From Flagellimonas sp. MMG031 (GTDB lineage Bacteria > Bacteroidota > Bacteroidia > Flavobacteriales > Flavobacteriaceae), in assembly GCF_040112705.1 (NCBI RefSeq), contig NZ_CP157804.1, positions 3,528,001 to 3,592,000 on the forward strand: a stretch of 64,000 nucleotides of DNA, read 5' to 3'. Below, piece after piece: positions 28,199 through 36,262 of this stretch (the stretch's first letter is position 1; each line of letters begins with the position of its first letter). The notes below the pieces were generated by a model, which was given only the letters and a program-made list of their open reading frames with translations, searched no databases and was not told the origin of the DNA. The translations under genes and the position numbers were made by a program.

Positions 28199-29329
28199 AT
28201 GGTGGAAAACAAACAGAAATTGTTGGACAAAGTGGCTCCTTTGCTCCAAAAAGCTGAGATTGTCAGAAAAAAGTATCGATTTTACCAAGGAGTTTACAAC
28301 AAGCTAATCCTCTTGTTCTTAATGGGTATGTTGAGTTTGGTCTTGATGGTTTTCTTTAACAATATCGGTTTCAGCAGATGGATGGCACGGGTTATGCCTG
28401 CTCAAAATTTTGGTGTCATTCAATTTGCCATGACTGCCTATTGGCTTCTGTTCTTTATTTTGATGATAGCCTCCTATCGCTTCAAAAACAAGTTCAAACA
28501 AGCCGAACGGGAGATTCTAAAAATAGCTTTGGATGACATCGCTCCCGAATTCAAATTTGAGTCACATAAACAAATCCCCCCACAACAAATTGCCGAGAGC
28601 AAGCTGCTTCATAGTTTTACTCCAGCAAAGAGGAATAAAAAGTTGCCCAGCCTTCATAACCTCAACTTTGGAGTATTACGGGGAAAAGTCGGCAATTCTT
28701 CTATCCTGATGGGAGATGTCAACATCATCAACCAAGGGATTTACAATTCCTACCTCATGTTCATTCCCTTGCTCCCGCACTTATTGGTCACTTATAATTT
28801 AGTAAGGCCGTTGTTTTCCAAACACCGTTCCACAGATTATTTCGGAAGCCATTTTGTGGGGATGTTTGCCGTGGTGGATTTCCCCAAAAAATTCAAGGGC
28901 CATACCGTAATCCTACCCGACACCTTGGAGAAACGGGTTGGATATGTAGCCCAAACCCTCCAAAGTCTCAACCTGACCAGAGGCCAACTGGTGAAGATGG
29001 AGGATCCTGAGTTTGAAAAGCATTTTGTAGTCTACGGTACGGACCAAATTGAAGCTCGCTACCTCCTTTCACCCTCTTTGATGCAAAGGATAACACAACT
29101 TTATCAGAAAATAAACAAACCCATCCTGCTATCGTTTCACAAAAACAAATTGTATATGGGGGTGCGACATGCCCATGGTTTTTTGAGCTTGGACAAGAAA
29201 AAAAACCTAACCGAAACAGATGTGTTTGGCATACTGTACGAAGACATCACCACGGCGGTGGGCATTGTGGAAGACCTAAACCTCAATAGGAATATCTGGA
29301 ACGCCGACACTCCGGTAGCTTCCAATTAA
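28199..29329 (+). CDS. DUF3137 membrane protein
   Basis: A 376-aa protein with two transmembrane segments near the N-terminus (about 34-54 and 75-93), then a cytosolic-looking domain of about 250 residues with the DUF3137 pattern (DYFGSHFVGMFAVVDFPKKFKGHTVILP, FEKHFVVYGTDQIEARYLLSP, LSFHKNKLYMGV). Function unknown. It is 8 bp downstream of lemA; LemA and DUF3137 genes are commonly adjacent, which suggests a shared membrane complex. Confidence 0.85.
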   Translation: MVENKQKLLDKVAPLLQKAEIVRKKYRFYQGVYNKLILLFLMGMLSLVLMVFFNNIGFSRWMARVMPAQNFGVIQFAMTAYWLLFFILMIASYRFKNKFKQAEREILKIALDDIAPEFKFESHKQIPPQQIAESKLLHSFTPAKRNKKLPSLHNLNFGVLRGKVGNSSILMGDVNIINQGIYNSYLMFIPLLPHLLVTYNLVRPLFSKHRSTDYFGSHFVGMFAVVDFPKKFKGHTVILPDTLEKRVGYVAQTLQSLNLTRGQLVKMEDPEFEKHFVVYGTDQIEARYLLSPSLMQRITQLYQKINKPILLSFHKNKLYMGVRHAHGFLSLDKKKNLTETDVFGILYEDITTAVGIVEDLNLNRNIWNADTPVASN

Positions 29330-29406
29330 AATTATGGATAAAGGTTGCATTTTGATAGGGCGTACCATATTTTCAAATACTTTTGTATAACCATTGAAAT
29401 GAAAAT

Positions 29407-30090
29407 ATGCCCGAGACCATCGTAAAATTACAAGACGTTGCTGTATTCCAAAACGAGAACCTAGTCCTTAACCATATTGATTTAGAGGTAAAAAAAGGCG
29501 AGTTTGTCTATGTGATCGGAAAAACGGGGAGCGGGAAAAGTAGTTTTATGAAAACCCTCTATGCCGATCTGCCGCTTAGGCAAGGAACAGGGCAGGTGGT
29601 CGATTTTGATTTAAAAACCCTAAAGGAACGCGACATCCCTTTTTTAAGGCGAAAGCTAGGGATTGTTTTTCAGGATTTTAAGTTGCTTCCCGACCGAAAC
29701 GTGAACAATAACTTAAAGTTTGTGCTGAAGGCTACCGGGTGGAAAGACCCCAAAAAGATGGACGATAAGATCGAGGAGGTTTTGAACAAAGTGGGTATGA
29801 AAACCAAAGGTTTTAAATTTCCCCACGAACTTTCCGGGGGCGAACAACAACGTATCGCCATTGCAAGGGCCCTTCTAAACGACCCCGAACTTATTTTGGC
29901 CGATGAGCCTACCGGAAACCTCGATCCGCAGACCAGCGTAGAAGTAATGAAGGTGCTGCAGGACATCAACCAGAACGGACGCACCATTATTATGGCCACG
30001 CACGACTACGCCTTAATCCTCAAATATCCGCACAAAACCCTAAAATGTGATGGCAGCAAGGTGTTTGAAGTCATCCAAAAGGCTGTTTAG
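29407..30090 (+). CDS. ftsE: Cell division ABC ATPase FtsE
   Basis: ATPase of 227 aa of the FtsE/LolD group. Walker [11 protein letters not shown]-loop region [20 protein letters not shown] (the FtsE-typical LLPDR-V-N), signature [15 protein letters not shown], Walker [13 protein letters not shown] and the H-switch MATHDYAL are all present. FtsE with FtsX regulates septal peptidoglycan hydrolases at the divisome. No ftsX lies adjacent, so the permease partner must be encoded elsewhere, which is common in Bacteroidota. Starts 77 bp after the DUF3137 gene. Confidence 0.85.
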   Translation: MPETIVKLQDVAVFQNENLVLNHIDLEVKKGEFVYVIGKTGSGKSSFMKTLYADLPLRQGTGQVVDFDLKTLKERDIPFLRRKLGIVFQDFKLLPDRNVNNNLKFVLKATGWKDPKKMDDKIEEVLNKVGMKTKGFKFPHELSGGEQQRIAIARALLNDPELILADEPTGNLDPQTSVEVMKVLQDINQNGRTIIMATHDYALILKYPHKTLKCDGSKVFEVIQKAV

Positions 30091-30186
30091 CGGGCTATTC
30101 CATTGCTTGTCAGACGATTTCCAAAACAATTACGGGATGCGCAAAAGTTTTTGTTACTTTGCCTAAACTAATTTTGCTTCCCATAT

Positions 30187-30945
30187 ATGGAAATTCTTGG
30201 AATTGATATTGGCGGATCGGGCATTAAAGGTGCCCTCGTAAACGCCGAAACCGGAGAAATGTTGACAGAGCGTTTCCGAATCCCAACCCCAAAATCCAAA
30301 AAACCCAAAGATATGGCCAAAGTAGTGGCCAAAATTGTGGACCACTTTAATTATGAAGGTCCTGTTGGGTGTGGATTTCCATCCATAGTCAAAAATGGGG
30401 TATGCAAATCCCCTGGAAACTTGGACCCAAGTTGGGTAGGTGTCAATATCGACGAATTGTTTACCGAGTATACCGGACATGAATTTACCGTACTCAACGA
30501 TGCCGATGCTGCGGGATACGCCTCCATGAACTACGGCGTGGGCAAAGGAAAGGATGGCTTTGTGGTAATGATTACCATAGGTACCGGTCTTGGTAGTGGT
30601 GCGTTTTATAATGGCGTTTTGATTCCAAACTTTGAATTGGGCCAGATTCCCTATAAGAAATTCAAAAAAATTGAAAAGTGGGCGGCTGCCTCTGCCAAGG
30701 AACGCGAAGATTTGAGCTTTAAAAAATGGGGTAAGCGCTTCAACAAATTTTTGGAACTCGTAGAGCTTATCGTTTGTCCAGATTTGATTATTGTAGGTGG
30801 AGGAACCTCCAAAAATTGGGAGGAATTCAGTCATCGCATCAAAATTGATACAGAAGTGGTCAAAGCGGAGTTGATGAACCATGCAGGCATCATCGGCGCT
30901 GCGGTAGCGTGTTTGCGCGAACAGCACCACGGGCATTTGCATTAG
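30187..30945 (+). CDS. ppgK: Polyphosphate glucokinase (ROK family)
   Basis: Phosphorylates glucose to glucose-6-phosphate using polyphosphate (and possibly ATP). A 252-aa ROK-fold kinase: phosphate-1 motif GIDIGGSGIKGALV, the PPGK-type GFPSIVKNGVC, SWVGVNIDELF, catalytic Asp in LNDADAAGYA, then ITIGTGLGSGAF and a short C-terminal part ending HHGHLH. It lacks the zinc-binding Cys loop of many ROK repressors/kinases, as PPGKs do. It would feed glucose freed by the beta-glucan locus in this window into glycolysis, although it is not linked to it. Confidence 0.88.
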   Translation: MEILGIDIGGSGIKGALVNAETGEMLTERFRIPTPKSKKPKDMAKVVAKIVDHFNYEGPVGCGFPSIVKNGVCKSPGNLDPSWVGVNIDELFTEYTGHEFTVLNDADAAGYASMNYGVGKGKDGFVVMITIGTGLGSGAFYNGVLIPNFELGQIPYKKFKKIEKWAAASAKEREDLSFKKWGKRFNKFLELVELIVCPDLIIVGGGTSKNWEEFSHRIKIDTEVVKAELMNHAGIIGAAVACLREQHHGHLH

Positions 30946-30992
30946 TCTTTGGGTTCTGGACCTCAGGAATGGCAGATAAACTAAAAAAATGG

Positions 30993-31014
30993 ATTCCGTG
31001 TCAAGGCACGGAAT
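30993..31014. repeat. Intergenic palindromic element
   Basis: Perfect inverted repeat ATTCCGTG-TCAAGG-CACGGAAT, followed by GACAAC, in the ppgK-typA spacer. The form (GGATTCC...GGAATGACAA) matches a class of short dispersed palindromes common between bacterial genes; only one copy is in this window. Confidence 0.5.
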
Positions 31015-31029
31015 GACAACCACCTCCTT

Positions 31030-31075
31030 TAAAAAAAATAAGCGAATGAAGAATGCTCCTCACTCGCTTTTTTTA
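31030..31075. terminator. Bidirectional terminator between ppgK and typA
   Basis: Stem AGCGAATGA (31041-31049) / TCACTCGCT (31060-31068) with one mismatch, an A8 run on the left and a T7 run on the right. It serves two convergent genes. Confidence 0.75.
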
Positions 31076-31096
31076 TGCTAAAAAGTGATTTACAAT

Positions 31097-32896
31097 TTAG
31101 ACCACTTTATTCCTTTTTCTGTCCACCTCTTTTAGATAGATTTTTCGAATTCTCAAGTGATTTGGCGTTACCTCTACATATTCATCCTTTTGGATGTATT
31201 CCAAGGCTTCTTCCAATGAAAACTTGATGGCCGGAACGATTTTTGCCTTTTCATCGGCACCGGACGAACGCACGTTGGACAACTTTTTGGTCTTGGTCAC
31301 GTTCACGGTCATATCGTCTTGACGGGAGTTTTCCCCGATTACCTGCCCTTCGTAAATTTCCTCTCCCGGGTCTATAAAGAACTTTCCTCTTTCCTGAAGC
31401 TTATCAATAGAATACGGAATTGCGGTTCCATTTTCCATGGAAACCAACGACCCGTTCAAACGCTGGGCGATATTTCCTTTCAAAGGTTGATATTCAAAGA
31501 ATCGGTGGGCCATAATGGCTTCACCAGCCGTAGCGGTCAACAATTGGTTTCTTAGTCCGATAATGCCCCTTGATGGAATGATGAATTCACACACCATTCG
31601 GGAACCACGGGCTTCCATACTGGTCATCTCCCCTTTCCGGATGGATACCATTTCAACCGCTTTTCCAGATACTTCTTCAGGCAAATCGATGGTCAAGTGC
31701 TCCACGGGCTCACATTTTACCCCATCAATCTCCTTTATAATAACTTGCGGCTGACCAATTTGAAGCTCATACCCTTCCCTACGCATGGTTTCGATCAATA
31801 CAGAAAGGTGCAGTACCCCACGGCCAAACACCAAAAACTTGTCCGCGCTATCGGTTTGTTGAACCCGAAGTGCCAAGTTTTTCTCCAATTCCTTGTCCAA
31901 ACGCTCCTTAATGTGACGGGAAGTAACAAACTTACCATCCTTGCCAAAAAACGGACTATCGTTAATAGTGAAAAGCATACTCATGGTAGGCTCATCAATG
32001 GCGATGGTCTTTAGTTTTTCGGGATTTTCGATATCGGCAACGGTATCACCGATTTCAAATCCTTCCATTCCTACAATGGCGCAGATATCACCCGCCTTCA
32101 CTTCTTCAACGCGCAAGCGGCCCAATCCTTCAAAAGTGTAGAGCTCCTTAATGCGTGACTTTACCACCGAACCATCTCGTTTGACCAAAGAAACCTGTTG
32201 CCCTTCGCGTAGGGTTCCACGCTGCAGTCTTCCAATGGCGATTCGTCCCGTAAAAGAAGAATAGTCCAACGAGGTGATCAACATTTGTGTAGAGCCTTCC
32301 TGGGGTTTAAATTCAGGAACGTGCTCAATCACCATATCCAATAAAGGTTCAATGCTGTCGGTCGGTTTTTTCCAGTCCTCGCCCATCCAGTTGTTTTTGG
32401 CGGAACCATATACTGTTGGGAAATCGAGCTGCCACTCTTCGGCGCCCAATTCGAACATCAAATCGAATACTTTTTCGTGTACTTCTTCTGGCGTACAGTT
32501 TTCCTTGTCCACTTTATTGATCACCACACAAGGCTTCAAACCAAGGTCAATCGCCTTTTGAAGCACAAAACGGGTCTGTGGCATAGGCCCTTCAAAGGCA
32601 TCTACCAACAACAAAACCCCGTCGGCCATGTTCAAAACACGCTCTACCTCACCACCAAAGTCGGCGTGACCAGGGGTATCTATAATGTTGATTTTAGTGT
32701 CTTTGTAAACAACGGAAACGTTTTTGGATACGATAGTGATCCCACGCTCCCTTTCCAGGTCGTTGTTGTCCAAAATAAGGTCGCCTTTGTTCTCGTTTTC
32801 ACGGAACAATTGGCAGTGGTACATAATTTTATCGACCAAGGTAGTCTTACCGTGGTCTACGTGAGCAATGATTGCGATGTTTTTAATTTTGGACAT
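31097..32896 (-). CDS. typA: Translational GTPase TypA/BipA
   Basis: Ribosome-binding GTPase of 599 aa involved in ribosome assembly and stress adaptation. G-domain motifs: G1 [11 protein letters not shown]2 region ERERGITI, G3 [13 protein letters not shown]4 NKVDKENC, G5 GSAKNNW. The elongation-factor-like domain II and the TypA-specific C-terminus ([56 protein letters not shown]) are intact. Length and start are standard. It is monocistronic here. Confidence 0.97.
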   Translation of the reverse strand: MSKIKNIAIIAHVDHGKTTLVDKIMYHCQLFRENENKGDLILDNNDLERERGITIVSKNVSVVYKDTKINIIDTPGHADFGGEVERVLNMADGVLLLVDAFEGPMPQTRFVLQKAIDLGLKPCVVINKVDKENCTPEEVHEKVFDLMFELGAEEWQLDFPTVYGSAKNNWMGEDWKKPTDSIEPLLDMVIEHVPEFKPQEGSTQMLITSLDYSSFTGRIAIGRLQRGTLREGQQVSLVKRDGSVVKSRIKELYTFEGLGRLRVEEVKAGDICAIVGMEGFEIGDTVADIENPEKLKTIAIDEPTMSMLFTINDSPFFGKDGKFVTSRHIKERLDKELEKNLALRVQQTDSADKFLVFGRGVLHLSVLIETMRREGYELQIGQPQVIIKEIDGVKCEPVEHLTIDLPEEVSGKAVEMVSIRKGEMTSMEARGSRMVCEFIIPSRGIIGLRNQLLTATAGEAIMAHRFFEYQPLKGNIAQRLNGSLVSMENGTAIPYSIDKLQERGKFFIDPGEEIYEGQVIGENSRQDDMTVNVTKTKKLSNVRSSGADEKAKIVPAIKFSLEEALEYIQKDEYVEVTPNHLRIRKIYLKEVDRKRNKVV

Positions 32897-32993
32897 AACC
32901 TAAATTTTAAGCCCGCAAAGATACTCCTATTTTTCATTGGGCAATACACCCAAATGTTATTTTTATCTTATTGATTTTGTGGGAGTTCCAAAC

Positions 32994-33551
32994 TTATAGA
33001 CCCACACACCATCGTTTTTCGCTGATAATCCAGCCGATACTGAGGTTGACTACGGGCTGAATACTGCCTTTAAAGGGTCCGACGTAGTACCCTGCACCGG
33101 CATCGATGGAGAAACTAAAGCCGGAATCAAAACTGCGCTGAATGCCGTAGACCAGTCCACCGTAGCCATGAACGCCTTCCACCAAACGGCCTTCGACCAC
33201 GCGGCTGCCGGGTGAAAAAATAGCAACGGATGGTGCAATATAGTTTCCTGAATTGCCATAAATGGAGCGGCGTCTTCGTTGACGGCTATTGAGGTTATGG
33301 TAGTATCTGTTCTGAACGGTGATGGCCGGAAAAAAATCGAAATCTTCCAAGGGCTGGGAGCTTGCTGGTTCCAAGGCAGCCTGATATGCCACTCGAATAT
33401 CCAAGGTGCTGTTGACCCCAAGAGCCATTTCGTACTCGATACCAGGGTTAAAGGCATTGAGCTTAAACTGACGGACCTCGCAATTGGTCCCGTATTGGGC
33501 GTTTGCAAAACAGCTTGAGAAAAGCCATGCCAAAAGTAGGAATCGGCGCAT
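32994..33551 (-). CDS. Outer-membrane protein, paralog of the 35.6-36.2 kb gene
   Basis: A 185-aa exported protein with a signal peptide ending at FANAQ. The body is barrel-like and shares ordered motifs with the gene at 35614-36189: FKLNAFNPGIEYE / FQLNLLSPGFTYE, NRYYHNLNSRQRRRR, SGNYIAPSVAIF, YGGLVYGIQRSFDSGFSFSIDAGAGYYVGP. The short Arg-rich run and the SGNYIA motif are conserved. I know no named family for it. The two copies flank an AT-rich patch with two toxin-antitoxin modules. Confidence 0.75.
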   Translation of the reverse strand: MRRFLLLAWLFSSCFANAQYGTNCEVRQFKLNAFNPGIEYEMALGVNSTLDIRVAYQAALEPASSQPLEDFDFFPAITVQNRYYHNLNSRQRRRRSIYGNSGNYIAPSVAIFSPGSRVVEGRLVEGVHGYGGLVYGIQRSFDSGFSFSIDAGAGYYVGPFKGSIQPVVNLSIGWIISEKRWCVGL

Positions 33552-33669
33552 GTAGGTTAATTTGGTACTAGTATAACCTCAAGTTCGCTAAAAAATTATG
33601 CTATAAAAGGAAAATTCTGTAAGGATGGGTAAAATCCGTTATTTTAGATGTTTTAACCTTGCGCTCAAC

Positions 33670-34014
33670 ATGAAAAAAACAATTCTATACATTTTTGCGA
33701 TTATTGGAATTATAAGTTTGATTTCAAAAATGGTCGGATTCTATCAGACTGAAAAACTGACTCGTGAATACTGGAAGAATTGTGAAAAGGTTGAAATTGG
33801 AATGACATTGAATAAGGCTCGTGAAATAATTGGTGATTTGAAATACAAATATTGGACTCAACACCAAAATTCTGGTGGAATAATGGTTTCTGAAATTCAA
33901 GGTGAACTTAAATATACATTGGAATATCCTATGGTATTTGCTGGTTCAGATAATATGCGATTGGAATTTGACCCTAATACGTTACGAGTGACAGATATTT
34001 TTTGTGGAGAATAA
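33670..34014 (+). CDS. Small membrane-anchored protein, SmpA/BamE-like pattern, function unknown
   Basis: A 114-aa protein with one N-terminal transmembrane or signal segment (TILYIFAIIGIISLISKMV) and a small C-terminal domain. KVEIGMTLNKAREIIGD resembles the GMT-x-x-(E/A)V-x-x-x-LG motif of SmpA/OmlA (BamE-like) domains, a weak similarity only. The ATG at 33670 is preferred because it puts the hydrophobic segment at the N-terminus; a reading from 33625 is possible. The gene is clearly AT-richer than the housekeeping genes nearby and lies in the TA-module patch, so recent acquisition is plausible. Confidence 0.55.
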   Translation: MKKTILYIFAIIGIISLISKMVGFYQTEKLTREYWKNCEKVEIGMTLNKAREIIGDLKYKYWTQHQNSGGIMVSEIQGELKYTLEYPMVFAGSDNMRLEFDPNTLRVTDIFCGE

Positions 34015-34108
34015 AAATCAATCACTTGCCGTAGCCAAGGTGGCAACCACCAAACAAATTTTGAAGCCTCAATAAAATGTATTTACTTTGTAATAACATT
34101 TTAGACTT

Positions 34109-34354
34109 ATGGAAACATCAATAATCAAAATAGGAAATTCAAAAGGACTTCGTTTAAGCAAGACCATTTTGAAAAAATATAATATTAAGGACAAGGTGGA
34201 ACTTATTCTTGAAGAAGAACAAATCATTCTCAAACCCATCGCTTTGCCACGCAAAAATTGGGAGAAAGAATTTAAGAAAATGAGTGAAAACGGGGACGAT
34301 AAATTACTTATGAACGATGTGTTCGATGACGAAAGCCTTGAGGAATGGAATTAA
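34109..34354 (+). CDS. mazE: MazE-type antitoxin (AbrB/SpoVT fold)
   Basis: An 81-aa antitoxin. The N-terminal ~45 residues are a swapped-hairpin AbrB domain (SIIKIGNSKGLRLSKTIL, DKVELILEEEQIILKP); the acidic C-terminal tail (NDVFDDESLEEWN) should wrap and block the toxin. The gene overlaps mazF by 10 bp, so production of the two is coupled. Family members bind their own promoter; the AT-rich 95-bp leader upstream would be the operator region. Confidence 0.88.
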   Translation: METSIIKIGNSKGLRLSKTILKKYNIKDKVELILEEEQIILKPIALPRKNWEKEFKKMSENGDDKLLMNDVFDDESLEEWN

Positions 34355-34668
34355 AGCAATACGCAGTCGTTCTTGTCAACCTTGACCCGACCATCGGAAG
34401 CGAGATAAAAAAAACAAGACCGTGCGTCATCATTTCGCCAAATGAAATGAACAAATACCTGAATACTATCGTCCTTGCTCCCATGACAACCAACCTTAAA
34501 AAGTATCCAACACGAGTTGCCGTAAAACACAACGAAAAAAAGGGAATGATTGCCATTGACCAGATACGGACAGTGGACAAAATCCGAATCTTTAAGGTTT
34601 TTGAAACTCTTTCAAAATCCGAAATTGAAAAATGTAAGGAGGTTATCAAAGAAACTTTTGTGGACTAA
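34345..34668 (+). CDS. mazF: MazF/PemK-type mRNA endoribonuclease toxin
   Basis: A 107-aa toxin of the PemK/MazF family, which cleaves mRNA at short motifs. Visible family elements: YAVVLVNLDPTIGSEIKKTRPCVIISPNEMN (with the conserved Asp-Pro, Gly-Ser-Glu and Lys-x-RP), VLAPMTTNLKKYPTRV, and the late IDQIRTVDKIRI containing the conserved Asp-Gln-Ile-Arg. Length and both active-site segments look intact, so it is probably functional. Cleavage specificity cannot be read from the sequence. Confidence 0.9.
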   Translation: MELKQYAVVLVNLDPTIGSEIKKTRPCVIISPNEMNKYLNTIVLAPMTTNLKKYPTRVAVKHNEKKGMIAIDQIRTVDKIRIFKVFETLSKSEIEKCKEVIKETFVD

Positions 34669-34752
34669 CTTGCCGATGACATAAGCAAGAATGAAATGTC
34701 AGCAAAATGATCTGAAAATCAGCTGTCGGGTATAAAAAATCGTTTCAAAAAA

Positions 34753-34840
34753 CACTTTTACCCTAAAATCGGTTCTTTTCTTCCGTTTGGTGGACACCCA
34801 GCCCAAAGTAACATTAATCAAAGGGCCATAGCCGTGTACC
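34753..34840 (-). pseudogene. 3' fragment of a third outer-membrane paralog, cut by the higBA module
   Basis: This stretch aligns over ~88 bp with 35603-35694, the 3' end of the outer-membrane protein gene at 35614-36189. On the minus strand it reads GYGPLINVTLGWVSTKRKK, against GYGPLINVTLGWVATKRKK in the intact gene. Several differences are at third codon positions (for example CCT/CCG, ATT/ATC, GTT/GTG), so it evolved as coding sequence before it was broken; single-base gaps at the end remove the original stop. The upstream part of the gene is missing and replaced by the higBA promoter region. Confidence 0.75.
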
Positions 34841-34861
34841 CGTTAGTCAACATTTTGCACA

Positions 34862-34898
34862 AAGCAAAATTTTTGCTTACTTTGTACGTTAGTAACGT
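34862..34898 (+). promoter_or_regulatory. Palindromes and -7-like box in the higBA promoter
   Basis: Two perfect inverted repeats, AAGCAAAA-T-TTTTGCTT (34862-34878) and ACGTTA-G-TAACGT (34886-34898), flank TTACTTTG, close to the Bacteroidota -7 consensus, 12-48 bp upstream of the higB start. HigA/HigBA complexes usually bind such operators to repress their own operon. Confidence 0.5.
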
Positions 34899-34909
34899 GA
34901 AGCGAAAGT

Positions 34910-35191
34910 ATGATTGTCTCATTTGGCTCGAAAGAAACCGAAATGATTTGGAACGGTGTCCGAGTTAAAAAAATACCAATTGAAATTCAGAATGTTGGAC
35001 GTCGGAAATTGAGGATGCTCAACAACTCGCAAGACACTTTGGATTTGAGAGTTCCGCCTTCCAACCGACTTGAAAAATTGTCCGGAAATCTAAAGGACTT
35101 TTACAGTATTCGAATCAACAAACAATGGCGAATCATCTTTAAATGGAACAGCGGTAACGCAAGCGAAGTGGAAATTATCGACTATCACTAA
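34910..35191 (+). CDS. higB: HigB-type toxin (RelE/ParE superfamily)
   Basis: A 93-aa toxin predicted to cut mRNA on translating ribosomes. It has the HigB/RelE pattern: IPIEIQNVGRRKLRMLNN, LRVPPSNRLEKLSGN, FYSIRINKQWRIIFKW and a terminal EVEIIDYH. The toxin gene comes first and the antitoxin second, the hallmark order of higBA. 13 bp separate it from higA. Catalytic residues of the family (Arg and Lys in the central strands and terminal Tyr/His) are present, so it is probably active. Confidence 0.9.
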   Translation: MIVSFGSKETEMIWNGVRVKKIPIEIQNVGRRKLRMLNNSQDTLDLRVPPSNRLEKLSGNLKDFYSIRINKQWRIIFKWNSGNASEVEIIDYH

Positions 35192-35204
35192 AAAAAAGAA
35201 CAAA

Positions 35205-35507
35205 ATGGAAAAGTTGGCCAACATACATCCCGGAGAAGTTTTGAATTTGGAATTTCTGGAACCACTGGAAATTTCGGCATACCGTCTTTCAAAAGACTTA
35301 AAAATACCCCAAACTAGAATTTCTGAGATTATCAAGGGACGTCGCAGAGTAACAGCGGATACAGCACTTCGACTAGGTAAGTATTTCGGAAACTCAGCTA
35401 AGTTTTGGCTAGGATTGCAAGATGATTTCGACATCGAAGAAGAGCGAGAGGAAAAGAAAGCGGAACTGGATAGCATTGAAAAGTTTGACAATAAAAGTGT
35501 TGCCTGA
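35205..35507 (+). CDS. higA: HigA-type antitoxin (XRE-family HTH)
   Basis: A 100-aa antitoxin. NIHPGEVLNLEFLEPLEIS is the typical HigA opening; the helix-turn-helix spans SAYRLSKDLKIPQTRISEIIKGRRRVTADTALRL, followed by FGNSAKFWLGLQDDFDIE, also diagnostic of the HigA/VapI group. The acidic/basic C-terminus is family-like. It neutralises HigB and represses the operon. Its stop is 93 bp from the start of the direct repeat at 35603. Confidence 0.9.
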   Translation: MEKLANIHPGEVLNLEFLEPLEISAYRLSKDLKIPQTRISEIIKGRRRVTADTALRLGKYFGNSAKFWLGLQDDFDIEEEREEKKAELDSIEKFDNKSVA

Positions 35508-35613
35508 CACATTGCTTCATTAATACTAAATTGAATAATTGGCGAATTATAGTCAATTAGTTACCAGTATTAATCCCAACTTCACTAAAAAATATCCTAG
35601 GCCACTTTTACCC

Positions 35614-36189
35614 TTAAAATCGGTTCTTTTTCTTCCGTTTGGTGGCCACCCAGCCCAAAGTCACATTGATCAACGGCCCATAGCCGCTCGGTACACCATC
35701 GCCCCGATAATACCCGGCACCAAGCTCCACGTTAAAATTAAAGCCCTTTTCGTAGGTACGCTGAATGCCGTACACCATTCCAAAGAATCCGAGATTAAAG
35801 TCACCTACGGCGTCAACATTGGTCGAAATCTGCAATTGTGAAAAGAATATGGCTTGCGCCGCGGCAATGTAGTTGCCCGAATTGCCCGAAGTGTTTTTGT
35901 CCATCCTTGTCCTCCGATTAAAATTATGGTAGTAGCGATAGCGGTTGTTCATGGCCAATCCGAACACATAACCTTCTTCATAAGTGGCCAAGCCAAAACC
36001 TAGGTTGGAGGAAACACTTTGGTTCTTAAAAAGTCCCCATTCGTAGGTGAATCCAGGGCTTAACAGATTCAATTGAAACTGGTGCCGTTCCAAGTGCACC
36101 AAATCAAAGGTGCCTCCCCGCTCTTGCCATTGGGCGTGTGACAAGAACGGGATCAAACAAAAGGCCAACAATATAATCCTGTATTTCAT
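35614..36189 (-). CDS. Outer-membrane protein, paralog of the 33.0-33.6 kb gene
   Basis: A 191-aa exported protein with a signal peptide ending at LSHAQ and a barrel-like body. Shared landmarks with the 33-kb paralog: YRYYHNFNRRTRMDKNTSGNSGNYIAAAQAIF and MVYGIQRTYEKGFNFNVELGAGYY. It ends in a Lys/Arg-rich tail (ATKRKKKNRF) rather than an aromatic C-terminus. No known family comes to mind. Its 3' end is duplicated as a pseudogene fragment at 34753-34840, on the other side of higBA. Confidence 0.75.
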   Translation of the reverse strand: MKYRIILLAFCLIPFLSHAQWQERGGTFDLVHLERHQFQLNLLSPGFTYEWGLFKNQSVSSNLGFGLATYEEGYVFGLAMNNRYRYYHNFNRRTRMDKNTSGNSGNYIAAAQAIFFSQLQISTNVDAVGDFNLGFFGMVYGIQRTYEKGFNFNVELGAGYYRGDGVPSGYGPLINVTLGWVATKRKKKNRF

Positions 36190-36239
36190 AGGTAATGGTT
36201 TATCTTGATAAATCTAAAAAGGATGCCACGGTTTAATGC

Positions 36240-36247
36240 TATCTTTG
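36240..36247 (+). promoter_or_regulatory. Candidate kdsA promoter -7 element
   Basis: TATCTTTG matches TAnnTTTG exactly and lies 15 bp upstream of the kdsA ATG, which would give a very short leader. No convincing -33 box is seen. Confidence 0.4.
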
Positions 36248-36262
36248 TGCAAACTTTAAGAA

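Noticed and set aside
30163..31023. 286-aa minus-strand ORF
   Set aside because: It is the antisense shadow of ppgK, whose protein has clear ROK motifs; the antisense frame has no domain.
33050..33508. 152-aa alternative minus-strand frame
   Set aside because: Overlaps the signal-peptide-bearing outer-membrane paralog in another frame and has no homology to the second paralog.
33625..34109. Possible attC-like or integron-like hairpin around 34026-34050
   Set aside because: The complementary arms are short and irregular, and no integrase or second similar site was found.
33552..36189. Insertion sequence or transposon as vehicle of the TA modules
   Set aside because: No transposase gene, terminal inverted repeats or target duplications were seen; the flanking direct repeat is better explained as a paralog remnant.
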